In this document: in pieces, positions 44,926 through 55,995 of the stretch
Layout of the letters: every line of letters begins with the position of its first letter
Position numbering within the stretch: the first letter of the stretch is position 1
NCBI GenBank assembly: GCA_949358305.1
Contig: OX442315.1
Span: 34,188,427-34,252,426, forward strand
Length of the DNA stretch: 64,000 nucleotides
Direction: 5' to 3'
Origin: Strigamia acuminata
Lineage: Eukaryota; Arthropoda; Chilopoda; Geophilomorpha; Linotaeniidae
Program-made: the position numbers and the translations under genes
The notes under the pieces: generated by a model
Databases searched by the model: none
Told to the model about the DNA's origin: nothing
The model's input: the letters and a program-made list of their open reading frames with translations, nothing else

Positions 44926-44942
44926 CCCGGCCAGGCCCCCAC
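44926..44942 (-). promoter_or_regulatory. Primer-binding site of Gypsy-2, tRNA-Pro-like
   Basis: Two bases after the 5' LTR the minus strand reads TGGGGGCCTGGCCGGGAT. Its first seven and last seven bases match the classical tRNA-Pro primer-binding sequence; the middle four differ, as might a different tRNA-Pro acceptor stem. Confidence 0.65.
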
Positions 44943-44943
44943 G

Positions 44944-45882
44944 TGTCGTGATTCGACTTTGTGGTTAAGAAATACAAATACTTTGTCGGGACAAGCAATA
45001 CACTTTATTATTAACTTAGGAATAATTAATACAGTCAGATAAATGTATGATTGATGGTCTCGGATCCTGTTGCGAATACGAGTTGTTGCTAAACAATTAG
45101 CCCTCAATTGTTTAGACTTACACGTGGCTTCTGTTGTTGTCTAGGGTTATATTTTTTACACTTCGCGAATCGAGTCAGTCTCAATTCGCTTAGCAGTTTG
45201 GATGTGAAATCAAACGAGGCCTACTTCGTTTGGGACGCGTGGCGCGCGTGTTAATTACCGCCAAAGTGTTAGGTTGAATCCAAACTGAATCCGTCTTGTT
45301 CCGTACGCGTGGTGCGCAGAATTCTTTCGCCAATGCGTTCGGTGAGCCCAAACTAAACGAGATCCGTTTCGTGTGGAATACGTCTTGCGGAACACGTGGC
45401 GTACGTGATTTTCTTCGGCGATCGATTGGCGATTCGTATCGATCGTGGATTAGTCCCGAAATTATGTTCGGTTGACACGTGTTTTCGAACAAACACGCGG
45501 GAATTCGCTTCGTGCGAATTAAACGATAGATTCGGATATTTATTCTAACGTGGATTGGCCACGTTAAATAAATGCGGCTTGTTGCTTACAGTTGATTTTA
45601 TCAGCGGGCACCGGTCCTCGATCAATCCGATGAAACGGCCTGAAAGGTGAGGAAAGTGGTGCTCTTGCTGAATTGTGGTAACTGTAGTGTCGTTTCCGGT
45701 CAAGTATCGGCGTTATATACTAACCGGAAATGACGTCATATGCAAATCCTTCCGATTATGCAGGTTCGCAGAAACACGAGACTAGTCAGTCTAGTCGGTA
45801 TTTCTAGCGCGCTCTAGTGGCGAGTATTAGTAACACAATAATCACCGCTAATTACTTCTTCAGGTGATGCCGAATCACCACA
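44944..45882 (-). repeat. 5' LTR of Gypsy-2 (939 bp)
   Basis: TG...CA ends as in the 3' LTR. TATATAA at 45719-45713, CRE at 45738-45731 and octamer at 45747-45740 give a compact U3 promoter. AATAAA occurs twice, at about 45545-45540 and at 45009-45004. A block at about 45153-45475 is absent from the 3' LTR; it holds three imperfect repeats around ACGCGTGGYGCGC / CACGTGGCGTACG. Confidence 0.93.
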
Positions 45883-45886
45883 ATCT

Positions 45887-46041
45887 TGGCATGTAAATAA
45901 CATCGCAAGTCACCTATGTACAGTTCATTGTACAACCGAAGCAGGGGTTGGATGTATGGAAATTTTAGAAAACTAGCTTTGCCGCGCAGCTTTGCCCGGA
46001 GTTTTTATTATTGCTATTAATGTACTGTGGCGTTCCGGTTT
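45887..46041. other. Short non-coding spacer
   Basis: Right flank of Gypsy-2 up to the 17-bp array. Nothing recognised. Confidence 0.4.
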
Positions 46042-46605
46042 GGGAAAATTTTTTATTTCGGGAAATTTTTTATTTCGGGAAATTTTTTATTTCGGGAAAT
46101 TTTTTATTTCGGGAAATTTTTTATTTCGGGAAATTTTTTATTTCGGGAAATTTTTTATTTCGGGAAATTTTTTATTTCGGGAAATTTTTTATTTCGGGAA
46201 ATTTTTTATTTCGGGAAATTTTTTATTTCGGGAAATTTTTTATTTCGGGAAATTTTTTATTTCGGGAAATTTTTTATTTCGGGAAATTTTTTATTTCGGG
46301 AAATTTTTTATTTCGGGAAATTTTTTATTTCGGGAAATTTTTTATTTCGGGAAATTTTTTATTTCGGGAAATTTTTTATTTCGGGAAATTTTTTATTTCG
46401 GGAAATTTTTTATTTCGGGAAATTTTTTATTTCGGGAAATTTTTTATTTCGGGAAATTTTTTATTTCGGGAAATTTTTTATTTCGGGAAATTTTTTATTT
46501 CGGGAAATTTTTTATTTCGGGAAATTTTTTATTTCGGGAAATTTTTTATTCCGGGAAATTTTCCATTTTGAGAAATTTTTCATTTCGTGAAATTTTTCAT
46601 TTCGA
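46042..46605. repeat. 17-bp tandem array, about 30 copies, near perfect
   Basis: Unit GGGAAATTTTTTATTTC. The first copy has one extra A; about 28 copies to about 46544 look identical, then three or four degenerate copies (CCATTTTGA, CATTTCGTG). Since 17 is not a multiple of 3 and the unit makes no stop in any plus frame, all three frames stay open for about 560 bases. These frames are artefacts. Confidence 0.95.
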
Positions 46606-46689
46606 GTGCTGGACCTAAGAAAACAAAACAGAGAAACGGAGTGAAGCAGGGAAGTGTCATTCGAAATGCACGTTTTTAAAAGTGGCGCT

Positions 46690-47990
46690 AAACCGGCGAT
46701 CGAACACACGAACGAAACGCTAAGTTCAGGCGATAATTGCGATATATTTTTCAAAATACGAACGCCTTGCCATCACCATTATGAAAACGAGGGCATGAAA
46801 TAATAATCAATCCATTCTTTCATGCGACCGCACTTCCCGGAGACAGCGCGTGGCCGCAAACTGATGATGCCCGCTCGCTCCATCACGGAATTGAAGCGAA
46901 TGACGTCACCCCGACCTAATAGCAATTTGCCGATAGGTAGGGGTTGTCGAAGCACACTCATTTTATGCATTGATTTTTTCTCCCTTAACCCGAACCAAAG
47001 GCGAGTGCAAAGGCAAATATGTGTGAAATGCAGCACGTTCGGGCGTTCGTGGGTATTTAATGCACGCTCCTCTGTCGTCCGCCTTTCATTCCCTCTGCGA
47101 AACGAGAAGCGAGCGCCCTCACACGGCCGATTCGTCGCTGGTGGTTTGCTGCGGGTGCCGTTTGCACGGGGCTGAGGCGCGTGCGTGTGCAGCCGGTCGG
47201 TCGAGGGTTCGACCGATGGTGCTGGAGCCGTGGCTGCGGGAGGCGCGCACGAGCCGTTACTTGGCTCGAATCGAGGCGGAGAAACGCGCAGACGGAGAAA
47301 ACTGCGCCTCGTTTCGTCCAGTTTTCGCTGCTGAGTCGTGTGCACACCGTGGATACCGCGTTTAGCGAGTCAGCTCGACGTTTGGCCGGCCGAATTCGCC
47401 CCGACTCCCCTTTTTATACATTTCGCTTCGATAGGCCTAACATGGCCTTCCTCCTTCGTCGGCGGATTGGATAACGATGCGAGAGTGAAGCGGAACAGGT
47501 TCGTGCCGTCGTCGCCGACACTCGTCGTACTCCGAGCGCTGGATTTGTGCAGGTAAGCGCAACCTCCATTTTAGGCACACGCGAGATTGAGTGTGTGTGT
47601 GCCGCGGTTGAAGAGCTTGTACTGGCCAGGGTCGTGCCGACCAGGTATGCAGGGAGCGGGTTGGCGCTGGTTGGGGCTGGGCTTCGCTGCTCTGCTCTGC
47701 TCTGCTCTGCTAGCCGCCATATCTCCGCGCCGCGCCGATGCGATGGAATGAGCGTTGCCCGTTTTATACTTAATCTGTTTTCCTCTTCTCCTTCCCTGCG
47801 ATTCTCGCTGTCGGAGTGGCCATGGCTGCAGCGGGGCCGGCCATTTTCACGACTCGCTCGCGTGGAGACACGGGGGCTGCTGTTTTGCCGCTGTGTGTGT
47901 GCGATGGCCGCCATGTCGTATGTGCAATGCGAAAAATATAGGAATACGCGGGATTGGAATTACCTGATGGTCAGGCGGATTGATTAGGGC
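46690..47990 (+). promoter_or_regulatory. CpG-rich block, candidate host-gene promoter and first exon
   Basis: GC- and CpG-rich against the AT-rich surroundings, densest at about 47080-47900. A TATA-like TTTTTATAC lies at 47411-47419. A consensus donor GTGCAG|GTAAGC at 47552/47553 could end a non-coding first exon starting near 47445. No protein domain is visible, and long frames on both strands are explained by GC content. If real, the gene's first intron runs right, past the window's other elements. Inference only. Confidence 0.4.
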
Positions 47991-47994
47991 GATT

Positions 47995-49638
47995 TTAGCG
48001 TTAGTATTTGTTAAGTCGTTGATTTTTTTTTATTTAGTGATTTTTTTTTATATATATTTTTTTTTTTTTAATTTTTTTTTTTTTTTTTTTTTTTTGGGTT
48101 TTGTCAATTTTTTTTTGGAAAAATTAAATTATTTCGTTTTTAATGATTTTTAATGATTGGGTTAATTATGGGGTTGGAATCGATGTTAGGGTTAAGTTGG
48201 TTGGTGCGTTGTTTGCAGTTTTATTAATTTTGATTAATCGGAGGTTATTTATTTGTGTTTTAAAGGGCGTTGACCTAATAATAAATGGAGTATGGTTTTT
48301 ACCTTTAAGGATTTGTGGATTGTTGGATTGTAGTTGCTGGGTTTGGTTATTTGGGGATGTGATTATGTTTTTTCTACAATACGGTTGAATCGCGCCTAGC
48401 TAAGACTTAGCTGGCTCAATTAACGCTGATGATGCTTCGTCCGTGTAATTAATTAGAACAAAGTGTGCGCGCACAGTCCTTTCTTAACTGTTTACGTCAC
48501 TCGCAGTGAAATGCATTTAATTTGTCAAGTGATAGTGGTCCACCGTGTTGATTATCTATTCTCGAAATGGAGGGAAAAAATGCTAGTTTTTATGCTCCGC
48601 GTTTAATTTAATCGCTTTGATTAACTAAGAGGGTAAAAACGCATCGGCGTTGCGGAAAGTAATTTTAATCGGTGCGTTTCAATTTGGAAAAGGTGAATTT
48701 GGTTGTGTTTTTTTTTTTTTTTTTTTTCTTTCTTTTTTTCTCATAACTCACTCGTGAATGAACGGCGTTTATGTGACAAGCCAATGCCCGTCGGTGAGTT
48801 TGAATAATTTGCAAAATGGCCGTCGACTGACTCGAAACAAACAACTGCGCATGTACGAGGCATAAGTCACTTGTTAAGGAAGATAAGGCGGTCAATTGGT
48901 GCCGAATGTTTGAGTGAAGCGATTAATTCTTGAATATCTTGTTTGCACCAAATCGAGGCCTAACCTAGACTCGTCTACATTATGTTGGGATGACAAAATG
49001 ATTATGTTAATGCGTTTGCACCATAAATTAAAAAAAAAAAATATATTCAATATCTTGATGCTAAATTCATACTGCGCAGAAGATTTTCTAATTCCAGTTG
49101 GTATTAGGCAGTACTAAGCCTAATATTAGGTCTAATAATGCTAAAATAAAGTAAATACTTCGTAAAGAACATTAAACTCATCATTAAACGTAATTTACAG
49201 CGTAGTACCACAGACCTAAATACACTAGACTGCGAACTGAGGGATTGTGGGTAAGAAGCGTATGATTTCAGGTTAGGTATTGCGGTTAGAAAAGCGAAGC
49301 ATGCTGCAAGTTTTTGAATCTTCTGCCATTACATTTAGCAGCAATCAAAGAACACTAGAAAGAAATCACTTATTAATGGATTTTTGACGCAGTTTTAATC
49401 CTGTGACCACGAGAACACAAACACCATCCGAACGTGTGAAGTATGGAGTGGGCTATAAAATAAAACCGTTTTACTCGTGGACATTTCCTTGTTAAACAAT
49501 GGTTGCTTAGCAACTGCATGGTTTTATACATGCAAATAGGCAGAAAGTGCAGTAAAAAGGGGCAAAGTTGACCCGCGACAGACTGTAAATGTACATTTTG
49601 ACCGCAGAGACGAAATGTGTGCAATTGTACAAGTATAG
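47995..49638. other. Non-coding stretch, no gene recognised
   Basis: Long T runs at 48027-48115 and 48708-48740. No recognisable domain in any frame. Confidence 0.45.
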
Positions 49639-49640
49639 TA

Positions 49641-50074
49641 CGGTCGAAACTCTTTATAACGAATCGCAAGGGACCCGAAAAATCGATTCGTTATAACGAG
49701 AATTCGTTATACCGAAATTTTTTAACACGGTGTTCTACGGCCAGCCAACCGAACCGGCCATTTTTAGGTATTCGTTATATTGATAATTCGTTATATTGCG
49801 ATTTGTTATAAAGCGTTTCGACCGTAACGCGAATTCGTTATATCGAAATCTTGTAACATGGTGTTCTACGGCCCAGCCAACCAAATCGGCCATTTTTAGA
49901 TATACGTTAGTTATATCGATAATTCGTTATACCGCGATTCGTTATAAAGAGTTTCGACTGTAACGCGAATTTGTTATATCGAAATTTTTAAACACGGTGT
50001 TCTACGGCCATTTTTAGGTATTCGTTATATCGATAATTCGTTATATCGCGATTCGTTATAAAGAGTTTCGAGTG
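49641..50074. mobile_element. MITE with internally reiterated TTCGTTATA repeats
   Basis: Ends CGGTCGAAACTCTTTATAAC and, inverted, CACTCGAAACTCTTTATAAC, with TA on both sides (49639-49640, 50075-50076). The interior consists of three diverged copies of a unit containing AACACGGTGTTCTACGGCC and several TTCGTTATA motifs. Each unit ends in a copy of the terminal sequence (TATAAAGMGTTTCGACYGTA), as if elements had been joined end to end. Confidence 0.85.
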
Positions 50075-50076
50075 TA

Positions 50077-51189
50077 TTTTGATTTGCAGACGGTTTTGGT
50101 AATGGCGGCAGGCGAATTTCAGTCATTCCGAGGCGGGTGAAAATTTGGGAATGTTGAATTGTTGTTGAGCGGTTGAGCAGTGTTGTTTATTTCCTGCGGG
50201 AGGAATGGAGGCAGCGTATTGTCTGGATTACATCTCGTTTTCAAATGAGCTTCTCTCGTCAGCATAGAGAGAGCAGTGCGCTTTCGCACAATTTCGACTT
50301 TGATTCTTTGATGTGATTCGGAGGGTTGAGACTCGTTGAGAGCGAACGAAACGTTGCATTGTGACTCTTACATCCGATCAGGTTCATTGTGTTGTTGATT
50401 TCGATCGTGTCATTGGATTTTTGACTCGTCCTAATTATGGGCACTGAGCCAATATTGTAGTGATGTGGTCAATGCGACGGATTAAAGTGGGAAGACGGGT
50501 TGTGCAAGGTGTTGGCTTTGCTTTGCAATTGCAGATAAAGTGATTTCAAAGGGTTTTATTGAGAATTGGCTGCAAATGATGCTTAATGTTGTCACCTAGT
50601 GTTATTTATGGATGGGAACGCCGATTGTCTGCCATATTTTGCTGTGTTGGTATTTTTCATTTAAAATTTAGATGAAAAATTTTTTTTTTTGCAGGATTGG
50701 TCAATTATATGGTAATTTTGAGTTAAAGTGGTTAGGATTTCAATTGGTGGATTGAATTTGTAATGAGAGAAGTCACTTTTTCTTTTTTTTCCTTTTCCAT
50801 ATGCCACTTATGAATAAACATTAATTTGACAAGTAAATACGCATATGTTGGATAATGTTTAAAATGGCTACCTATGTAAATTGGAAAAAAGAAGAAACCT
50901 CGCATAAAGTTCGGTTGACGTCGTATGTATGTGCATTCATAAAGTCATTTAGACTAAACAGCATTTTTAAACAACTTATTCGAACAAATGGGTAACGGGG
51001 GTGTTCATAAAACCGAATTGTTTGGATAATCGAACATGTTTAAATACAAAGAAAATTTTACTTGTTAAATTTTATGTGCAAAATTTTACAATTAGACTGG
51101 CGAAATTTTTGTCACTTTAGGTTTTATTTAAGTCATTTGAGGAGAAGAAGTCACATATCATTGAATGCATCTAATCGTATTATGTGCAA
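50077..51189. other. Non-coding stretch, no gene recognised
   Basis: Contains a MITE family B fragment (about 50928-50985, TCATTTAGACTAAACAGCAT). No gene recognised. Confidence 0.45.
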
Positions 51190-51462
51190 GGTGAATTCCG
51201 TGGATCAACTTTCTAATTACAAGCCCAACCTCGCATTTGCATTGAGGACTGGCAAAACCACAGAATATTCAGTTAGAGGTTGGTGCTGATGCTGTTTCCA
51301 TAGAAACAGTATCTTGAATCAGACTGATGAGAAACAACTCCGATTCCTCGTAGGGGTCACTCATCCAAGTGCTAACCAGGTTTGATGCTGCTTAACTTGT
51401 GCGTTCTAATAGAATCAGGTGATCGGCATGGAGTGTTCGGCACTCCAATTCTTGTCGCGTCA
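51190..51462 (-). mobile_element. 5S-rRNA-derived SINE, copy 1
   Basis: Read on the minus strand, 51430-51352 resembles the internal promoter half of 5S rRNA: AAGTTAAGCAGCATC, then CCTGGTTAGCACTTGGATGA, then GTGACC. The body after the 5S head matches copy 2 at 58560-58818 in the opposite orientation (ACCACAGAA, AAACAGTATCT, GGTTGGG). This is SINE3-type organisation, in which RNA polymerase III starts from the 5S-like promoter. Confidence 0.85.
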
Positions 51463-51521
51463 CTCTGTCACGCGAGATTTATGTGTCCGCCAATCAGTGA
51501 CCAGTGCTTTTGACCTATTTA

Positions 51522-51880
51522 ATGCTGGGCGCACACATACCGCGATTTCGCATCACGGCACAATTGCGTTGCCATTGCGCATGCGTAGATGACGTCATTT
51601 CCTTTGCGTCGGTTGGTAATCTACTTTTAAAAATAGTACTCGGAACAAGTACTATTTCGCCCGCGATTCATGTCGCAGCCAATCCGTGAGCTGTGTGAAA
51701 TGACGTCAGTTCAGCTGCGGCTGCTTCCAATTCATTTTTCGGATCAGGAATGACGTCACAACATTGAAATAGCAAAGCTGAAATAGCTACATGTGTGTAG
51801 CATTGCGCGCGATTCACAGGGCGATTTCGCTTACGAAATCGCGACGTGATGCGAAATCGCGGTATGTGTGCGCCCAGCAT
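51522..51880. mobile_element. MITE with about 37-bp perfect inverted ends
   Basis: Arms ATGCTGGGCGCACACATACC, continuing GCGATTTCGCATCACG, are repeated in inverse at the right end. Three TGACGTCA sites lie inside (about 51590, 51701, 51751). No gene. Confidence 0.85.
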
Positions 51881-52810
51881 AACCGTTTGTATTTTTATGA
51901 ATAAACACATTATGCCAATGCGTGTAACTAAGCTGGTCGCATCGTGACTTTTTTCCTAAAACTACATCCAACTACATCGTTACCGTCCAGTGCAATCACG
52001 GCACATTGTGACTAAAGGTGGATTCTCACTCGGACAAATATTTTCTGAAAGACATTCTTTCACTTTAACAAGACAGTTCTTTTATGCACATACGAGTGAA
52101 TCTTGTTCGTGCGAATGTTCTTTGATCCTTTCGTTCTTTGCAGGAATGAAAGAACATTCTTCGGAGTCTGTCCGAGAGGGAATAGAAAATATCTTCCAAG
52201 TATAGTCTTCTGGTTGAATGCACTTACAGGATATTGTTCATTGGACCTATTAAAATGACTTCTGCACTTAAATATACAGTAAAAGTTGATTTAAAAAGGT
52301 ATGGCCAGCAGTAAAGCATAAATATTGACTTGAGGTTCATATATCAATCTTGAAAGTGCCATGCTTCATAATAAATATATTAAGACTTAATGAAGCAGTA
52401 AAGAGTAAAGTTGAAGTTGACCAAGGCAATGTTTATAGTAACTTGATTTAAGTGATTCCTGGCTTCATTCTTTGGGTTTATTAATACAGAATGACGTCAT
52501 GGTGAGAGTGAGTGCAATGGTTGCTCAGTCACTTTGGGGTTCGATTTTCTTTCTTTCTTTCTCAGGAACTGTCAAATGCAGTGGCTTGTATTCCTGAAGG
52601 CAAAATCACTACTTCATGACCTGTTTGGTGCTGTTGCTTCTATCAATGGACTGATTTTTAGGAGCAGTTGAAGGCTGTTTTTTTGGGCTAACAAGACTGA
52701 ACTTAGATTGGTGGAAATGTCTTCAATACTGTCACTTTGCTGGAATTTTTTTAGAGTTAATTTTGAATAGTGAATTACTGTATAAATTAATGGAAAAAAT
52801 CTGTATGTCC
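51881..52810. other. Non-coding stretch, no gene recognised
   Basis: A run of CATTCTT/GAAAGAACATTC motifs occurs at about 52050-52165, partly inverted. No gene recognised. Confidence 0.45.
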
Positions 52811-52970
52811 AGTCGTGGACAAAAAACTTCCCTTCAGTTTAGCTGTTTTAAGTTTATTTGTTTATCAATTTGTCCGGTCTATCTTTTAATACTGTCGTTA
52901 GGGCAAGGCAAGAGACCGGGTCAAGATTGATGTCATTGAATCTCAAAGGATTCTTATGCCACCTACGTTT
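52811..52970. mobile_element. MITE (CAGTCGTGGACAA ends), copy 2, truncated
   Basis: Starts CAGTCGTGGACAAAAAACTT and continues into sequence inverse to the core of 22838-23048 (CTGTCGTTAGGGCAAG, GGTCAAGATTGATGTC). The opposite terminus is lost. Confidence 0.75.
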
Positions 52971-55490
52971 TTGGATTGTTACTGCTAAATAATTACCGCA
53001 ACAATTTAATTTTTTCTCGTTAATTATTGGTTTTTTATTACAAGCTTTCAGAAAATGTAAAAATCCCACTCAGTGCACTTGACCTTTAAATACACAAGAA
53101 ATATTATTTTTTTTATGAAAACGGAAATCGAAGTTGTGGTTGACGATTGCAGTTTTGAATGTGAGCCGCGGCTCTTATTTGAGGGAATACGGTAAATAGT
53201 GCAGACTGCAGACAGATTTGTTTTTTAATGGTAGATTTTTTGTTTGCTTCTGTAAACATGTGGAAATAATTTTTTTAGCGGCAATTTTCTGTTGTTTTCA
53301 GTAAATTTACGGCCACACTTAGTCTACGGACGTCCGCATTTTCATGTAAAATTCCTGGCAGCTCTGGTGCCAGTACTTCTGCAGTAACGAAGTGGAATTA
53401 TCTTTAACAGTGTTGATGTTTGATGTTGTTTCTTAAAAACTCGAATTTGTAGGATATAAAATCGTGATATTCACCGGGAAGCATGAAATCGTCCTTTTAT
53501 CAACCTTCAAACTGTTTATCGAGTTTTTATTTTTATGGTCAGACAACGATGAGCAGAAATGATGTCATATAAATGATGTCATTACATTGAAAAGGGATGA
53601 CATCATGGGGAAAAACATTCTTAGGTGATTAAGTTGCCAATTTGGACAGCAAATGTGTGTATCGCAGTATACTTGCCGTAAATATACTGCGAGGTAGAAT
53701 ATAATTTAAGATAATGAAAGCTGATAAGTGCCAAATTAGTGAGAGAAACGTGTGTTTAGTGTTTACTGTTTAGTCATAAAATTCCAAAAGTGTATTTTAT
53801 GTCATTTTTGGTGTTTATTTGTATAGAAATGTGGTTTTTAATTTTATTTCCCATTTTTGCCACCCCACGGCACGCACTCTCGTTCTAATAAAAGCCACAA
53901 TCAAGTATAGTGGCGCTTTCACACAACAAATACCATGTTTACATGTTCTCGGTTATCTAGAAAACGGAAAATCAGAATATTACTTTTTTGGAAAACTGAT
54001 CATGTAAACAAACCAGTTTTCCAGAAAGACAGATTTATTCAGGCGCGGCTACTATTCGAAGGCGGCTACAAAACGAGGGCGACTCTTAATCGAGAAAATA
54101 CGGGATAAACAAAAATGATATATTCGTTTGTTTTATAACAAATTTTAATGCTTTTTGCTTTTGGAAGATAAATTACTTGAGCTAAATTTGGTTTGTTTTG
54201 AAGCTGAAATAGATCGACAACCATTATGTTGTTCCAGATAATCCAAATGCATTATGGGTAATTCACACACGACGTCAAGCTTACCAGAAAACTAATGTCA
54301 TGTAAACGCACAGGGTTAACCAGATAAATAAAATCCGAATTTTCACTTATTTGGAAAACGTTTTCCACGTTCCACCTAGTAAATGATATGTGGGAATATC
54401 GGTATCTTGGTGTGGTGTATTGACACCACAAGGAATTATGCAGGTTTAAATGCATTGAAAAAGTACATTGTTTAGGCCAAACATCTAGACTTGGTTATTT
54501 TCCATCCAGGAGGGCAAATATGGGAAACTTTGAATCGAAACGGTTGAAATAACAGGAAAGGCAGCTGGAATCTTCACATTTCTCCTTTAACGACTTTCTC
54601 GGCGCGCAAGAACAATAACATTTTTTTTTTCAACCAAACAATTTTTCCATTTTTATTTTTCTTGAATTTTTTTTGAAATTTTAATATCGCACATGTGCTT
54701 CGTTAACCTAATTTAACTTATTATAAAGCTATTAGTACTCTGGAAAAAATCATATTTTATGAAATCAAAATTACATTACCGGTTTACCAGCACTCAACGA
54801 AGTTTTCAATTTTTTATCTTTGCAATTCTTCTCTCGGCTTTTATGAATTTAAAGAAGAGAAAAAAAAATTGTTCTCTGAATTTTTGAAGGGGTAGAAAAG
54901 GCTTAAATATTAATTTAATAGATTATTGACCGGTATATTGATCTTGACGCGGGAGGAAAATGAATTACCTCGCGGGAGTTGATCTGATGGCTAAATTACT
55001 GGAAATAAAATTTTTATTGTTTAAATGTATATAGGGAGACTTCGGAAGCCGAAGATCTCTTTGCTTATCGGCTTGTTATCGTGCTCCACTTTATTGCATT
55101 TGGTGTTTTGTGACTGGAAGGAATGGATTGGTGTGTAATTATTATTTTGAGGGTGTGGATTAAAAAGTCTGGTTTTGCTGAAATTTTGTTGAAATTATTG
55201 TAGATATTAATAATTTGGTGGTGGATTGAGATCGTAAATGGCGCAGGACATATTTTATGAAACATGTTTTGTTAGTGTAGTATTGTGTTTGAAATTGTAA
55301 CTTGTTTATGTATAATGCCTGGTGAAAAATGTCAATTGCAAATTGGAAGAAGAGGAATTGTCTTGGGCCAAGTGAAATACAATAACACGAAGAAGAATAA
55401 TAATTTTATTTTATCAATTCCTGAAATAAGGCTTTCATGTTTACAAAAGTTACTTTAATTTTTCAGAAAAAAAAATTGTTATTTTAATAA
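52971..55490. other. Non-coding stretch with MITE fragments
   Basis: Fragments of MITE family C end at about 53192 (GCGGCTCTTATTTGAG, ATACGG-TA) and lie at about 54041-54103 (CGAGGGCGACTCTTAATCGA). TGTTTACATG ends occur at about 53938 and, inverted, 54000 and 54298. A hAT fragment lies at about 55349-55400. No gene recognised. Confidence 0.45.
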
Positions 55491-55494
55491 TGTT

Positions 55495-55995
55495 TGCCAA
55501 AAAATCATTTTTTGAGCAAAAAAATCCAATATTTAGCCAAAAAGTCCAATATTTAGCTAAAGAGTCCAATATTTAGCCAAAAAGTTCAATATTTAGCCAA
55601 AAGTCCAATATTTATTCAAAAAGTCCAATATTTAGCTAAAGAGTCCAAAATTTAGCCAAAAAGTCAAATATTTAGCCAAAAAGTCAAATATTTAGCCAAA
55701 AAGTCCAATATTTAGGTAGAGTCTAATATTTAGCCAAAAAGTCCAATATTTAGGTAGAGTCTAATATTTAGCCAAAAAGTCCAATATTTAGGTAGAGTCT
55801 AATATTTAGCCAAAAAGTCCAATATTTAGCTAAAGAGTCCAATATTTAGCCAAAAAGTCTAATATTTAGCCAAAAAGTTCAATATTTAGCCAACAAGTGC
55901 AACATTAGCTAAAAAGTCCTATATTTAGTCAAAAACATTCAATATTTAGTCAAAAACATTCAATATTTGGCCAAAAACATCCAATATATGGCCAA
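55495..55995. repeat. Tandem array, 20-bp unit, about 25 copies
   Basis: Consensus AAAAAGTCCAATATTTAGCC. A higher-order variant alternating with AGGTAGAGTCTAATATTTAG appears three times at about 55710-55810, showing duplication of a two-unit block. The right end decays into AAAACATTCAATATTTAG units. Confidence 0.92.

Larger units (their letters stand above)
33785..45882 (-). mobile_element. Gypsy-2: 12.1-kb Ty3/Gypsy element with a third, intron-containing gene
   Basis: Minus-strand element with 5' LTR 45882-44944, primer-binding site, gag (44851-42005), pol (to 37926), a spliced third gene (37740-34615), a purine-rich tract and 3' LTR 34415-33785. The 4-bp duplication ATCT lies at 33781-33784 and 45883-45886, so the insertion is intact. 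Gag and pol are linked by a -1 frameshift signal. The GPY/F-type end of integrase and the NPVER form of the last catalytic block place it in Ty3/Gypsy, away from the Mag-like Gypsy-1. All three genes are open, so it may still be functional despite its unequal LTRs. Confidence 0.95.

Noticed and set aside
46042-46605. CRISPR-like array
   Set aside because: The units are directly contiguous with no spacers, and the context is eukaryotic.
46011-46618. Three overlapping frames of about 186-208 codons
   Set aside because: They are the same 17-bp array read in three frames; the peptide repeat is an artefact.
47414-47914. 166-codon minus-strand frame in the CpG-rich block
   Set aside because: Low-complexity Arg/Ser-rich frame expected from GC-rich DNA; no domain, and frames of similar length exist on the other strand.
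51352-51430. Functional 5S rRNA gene
   Set aside because: Too diverged and fused to a body shared with another copy; it is a SINE head.
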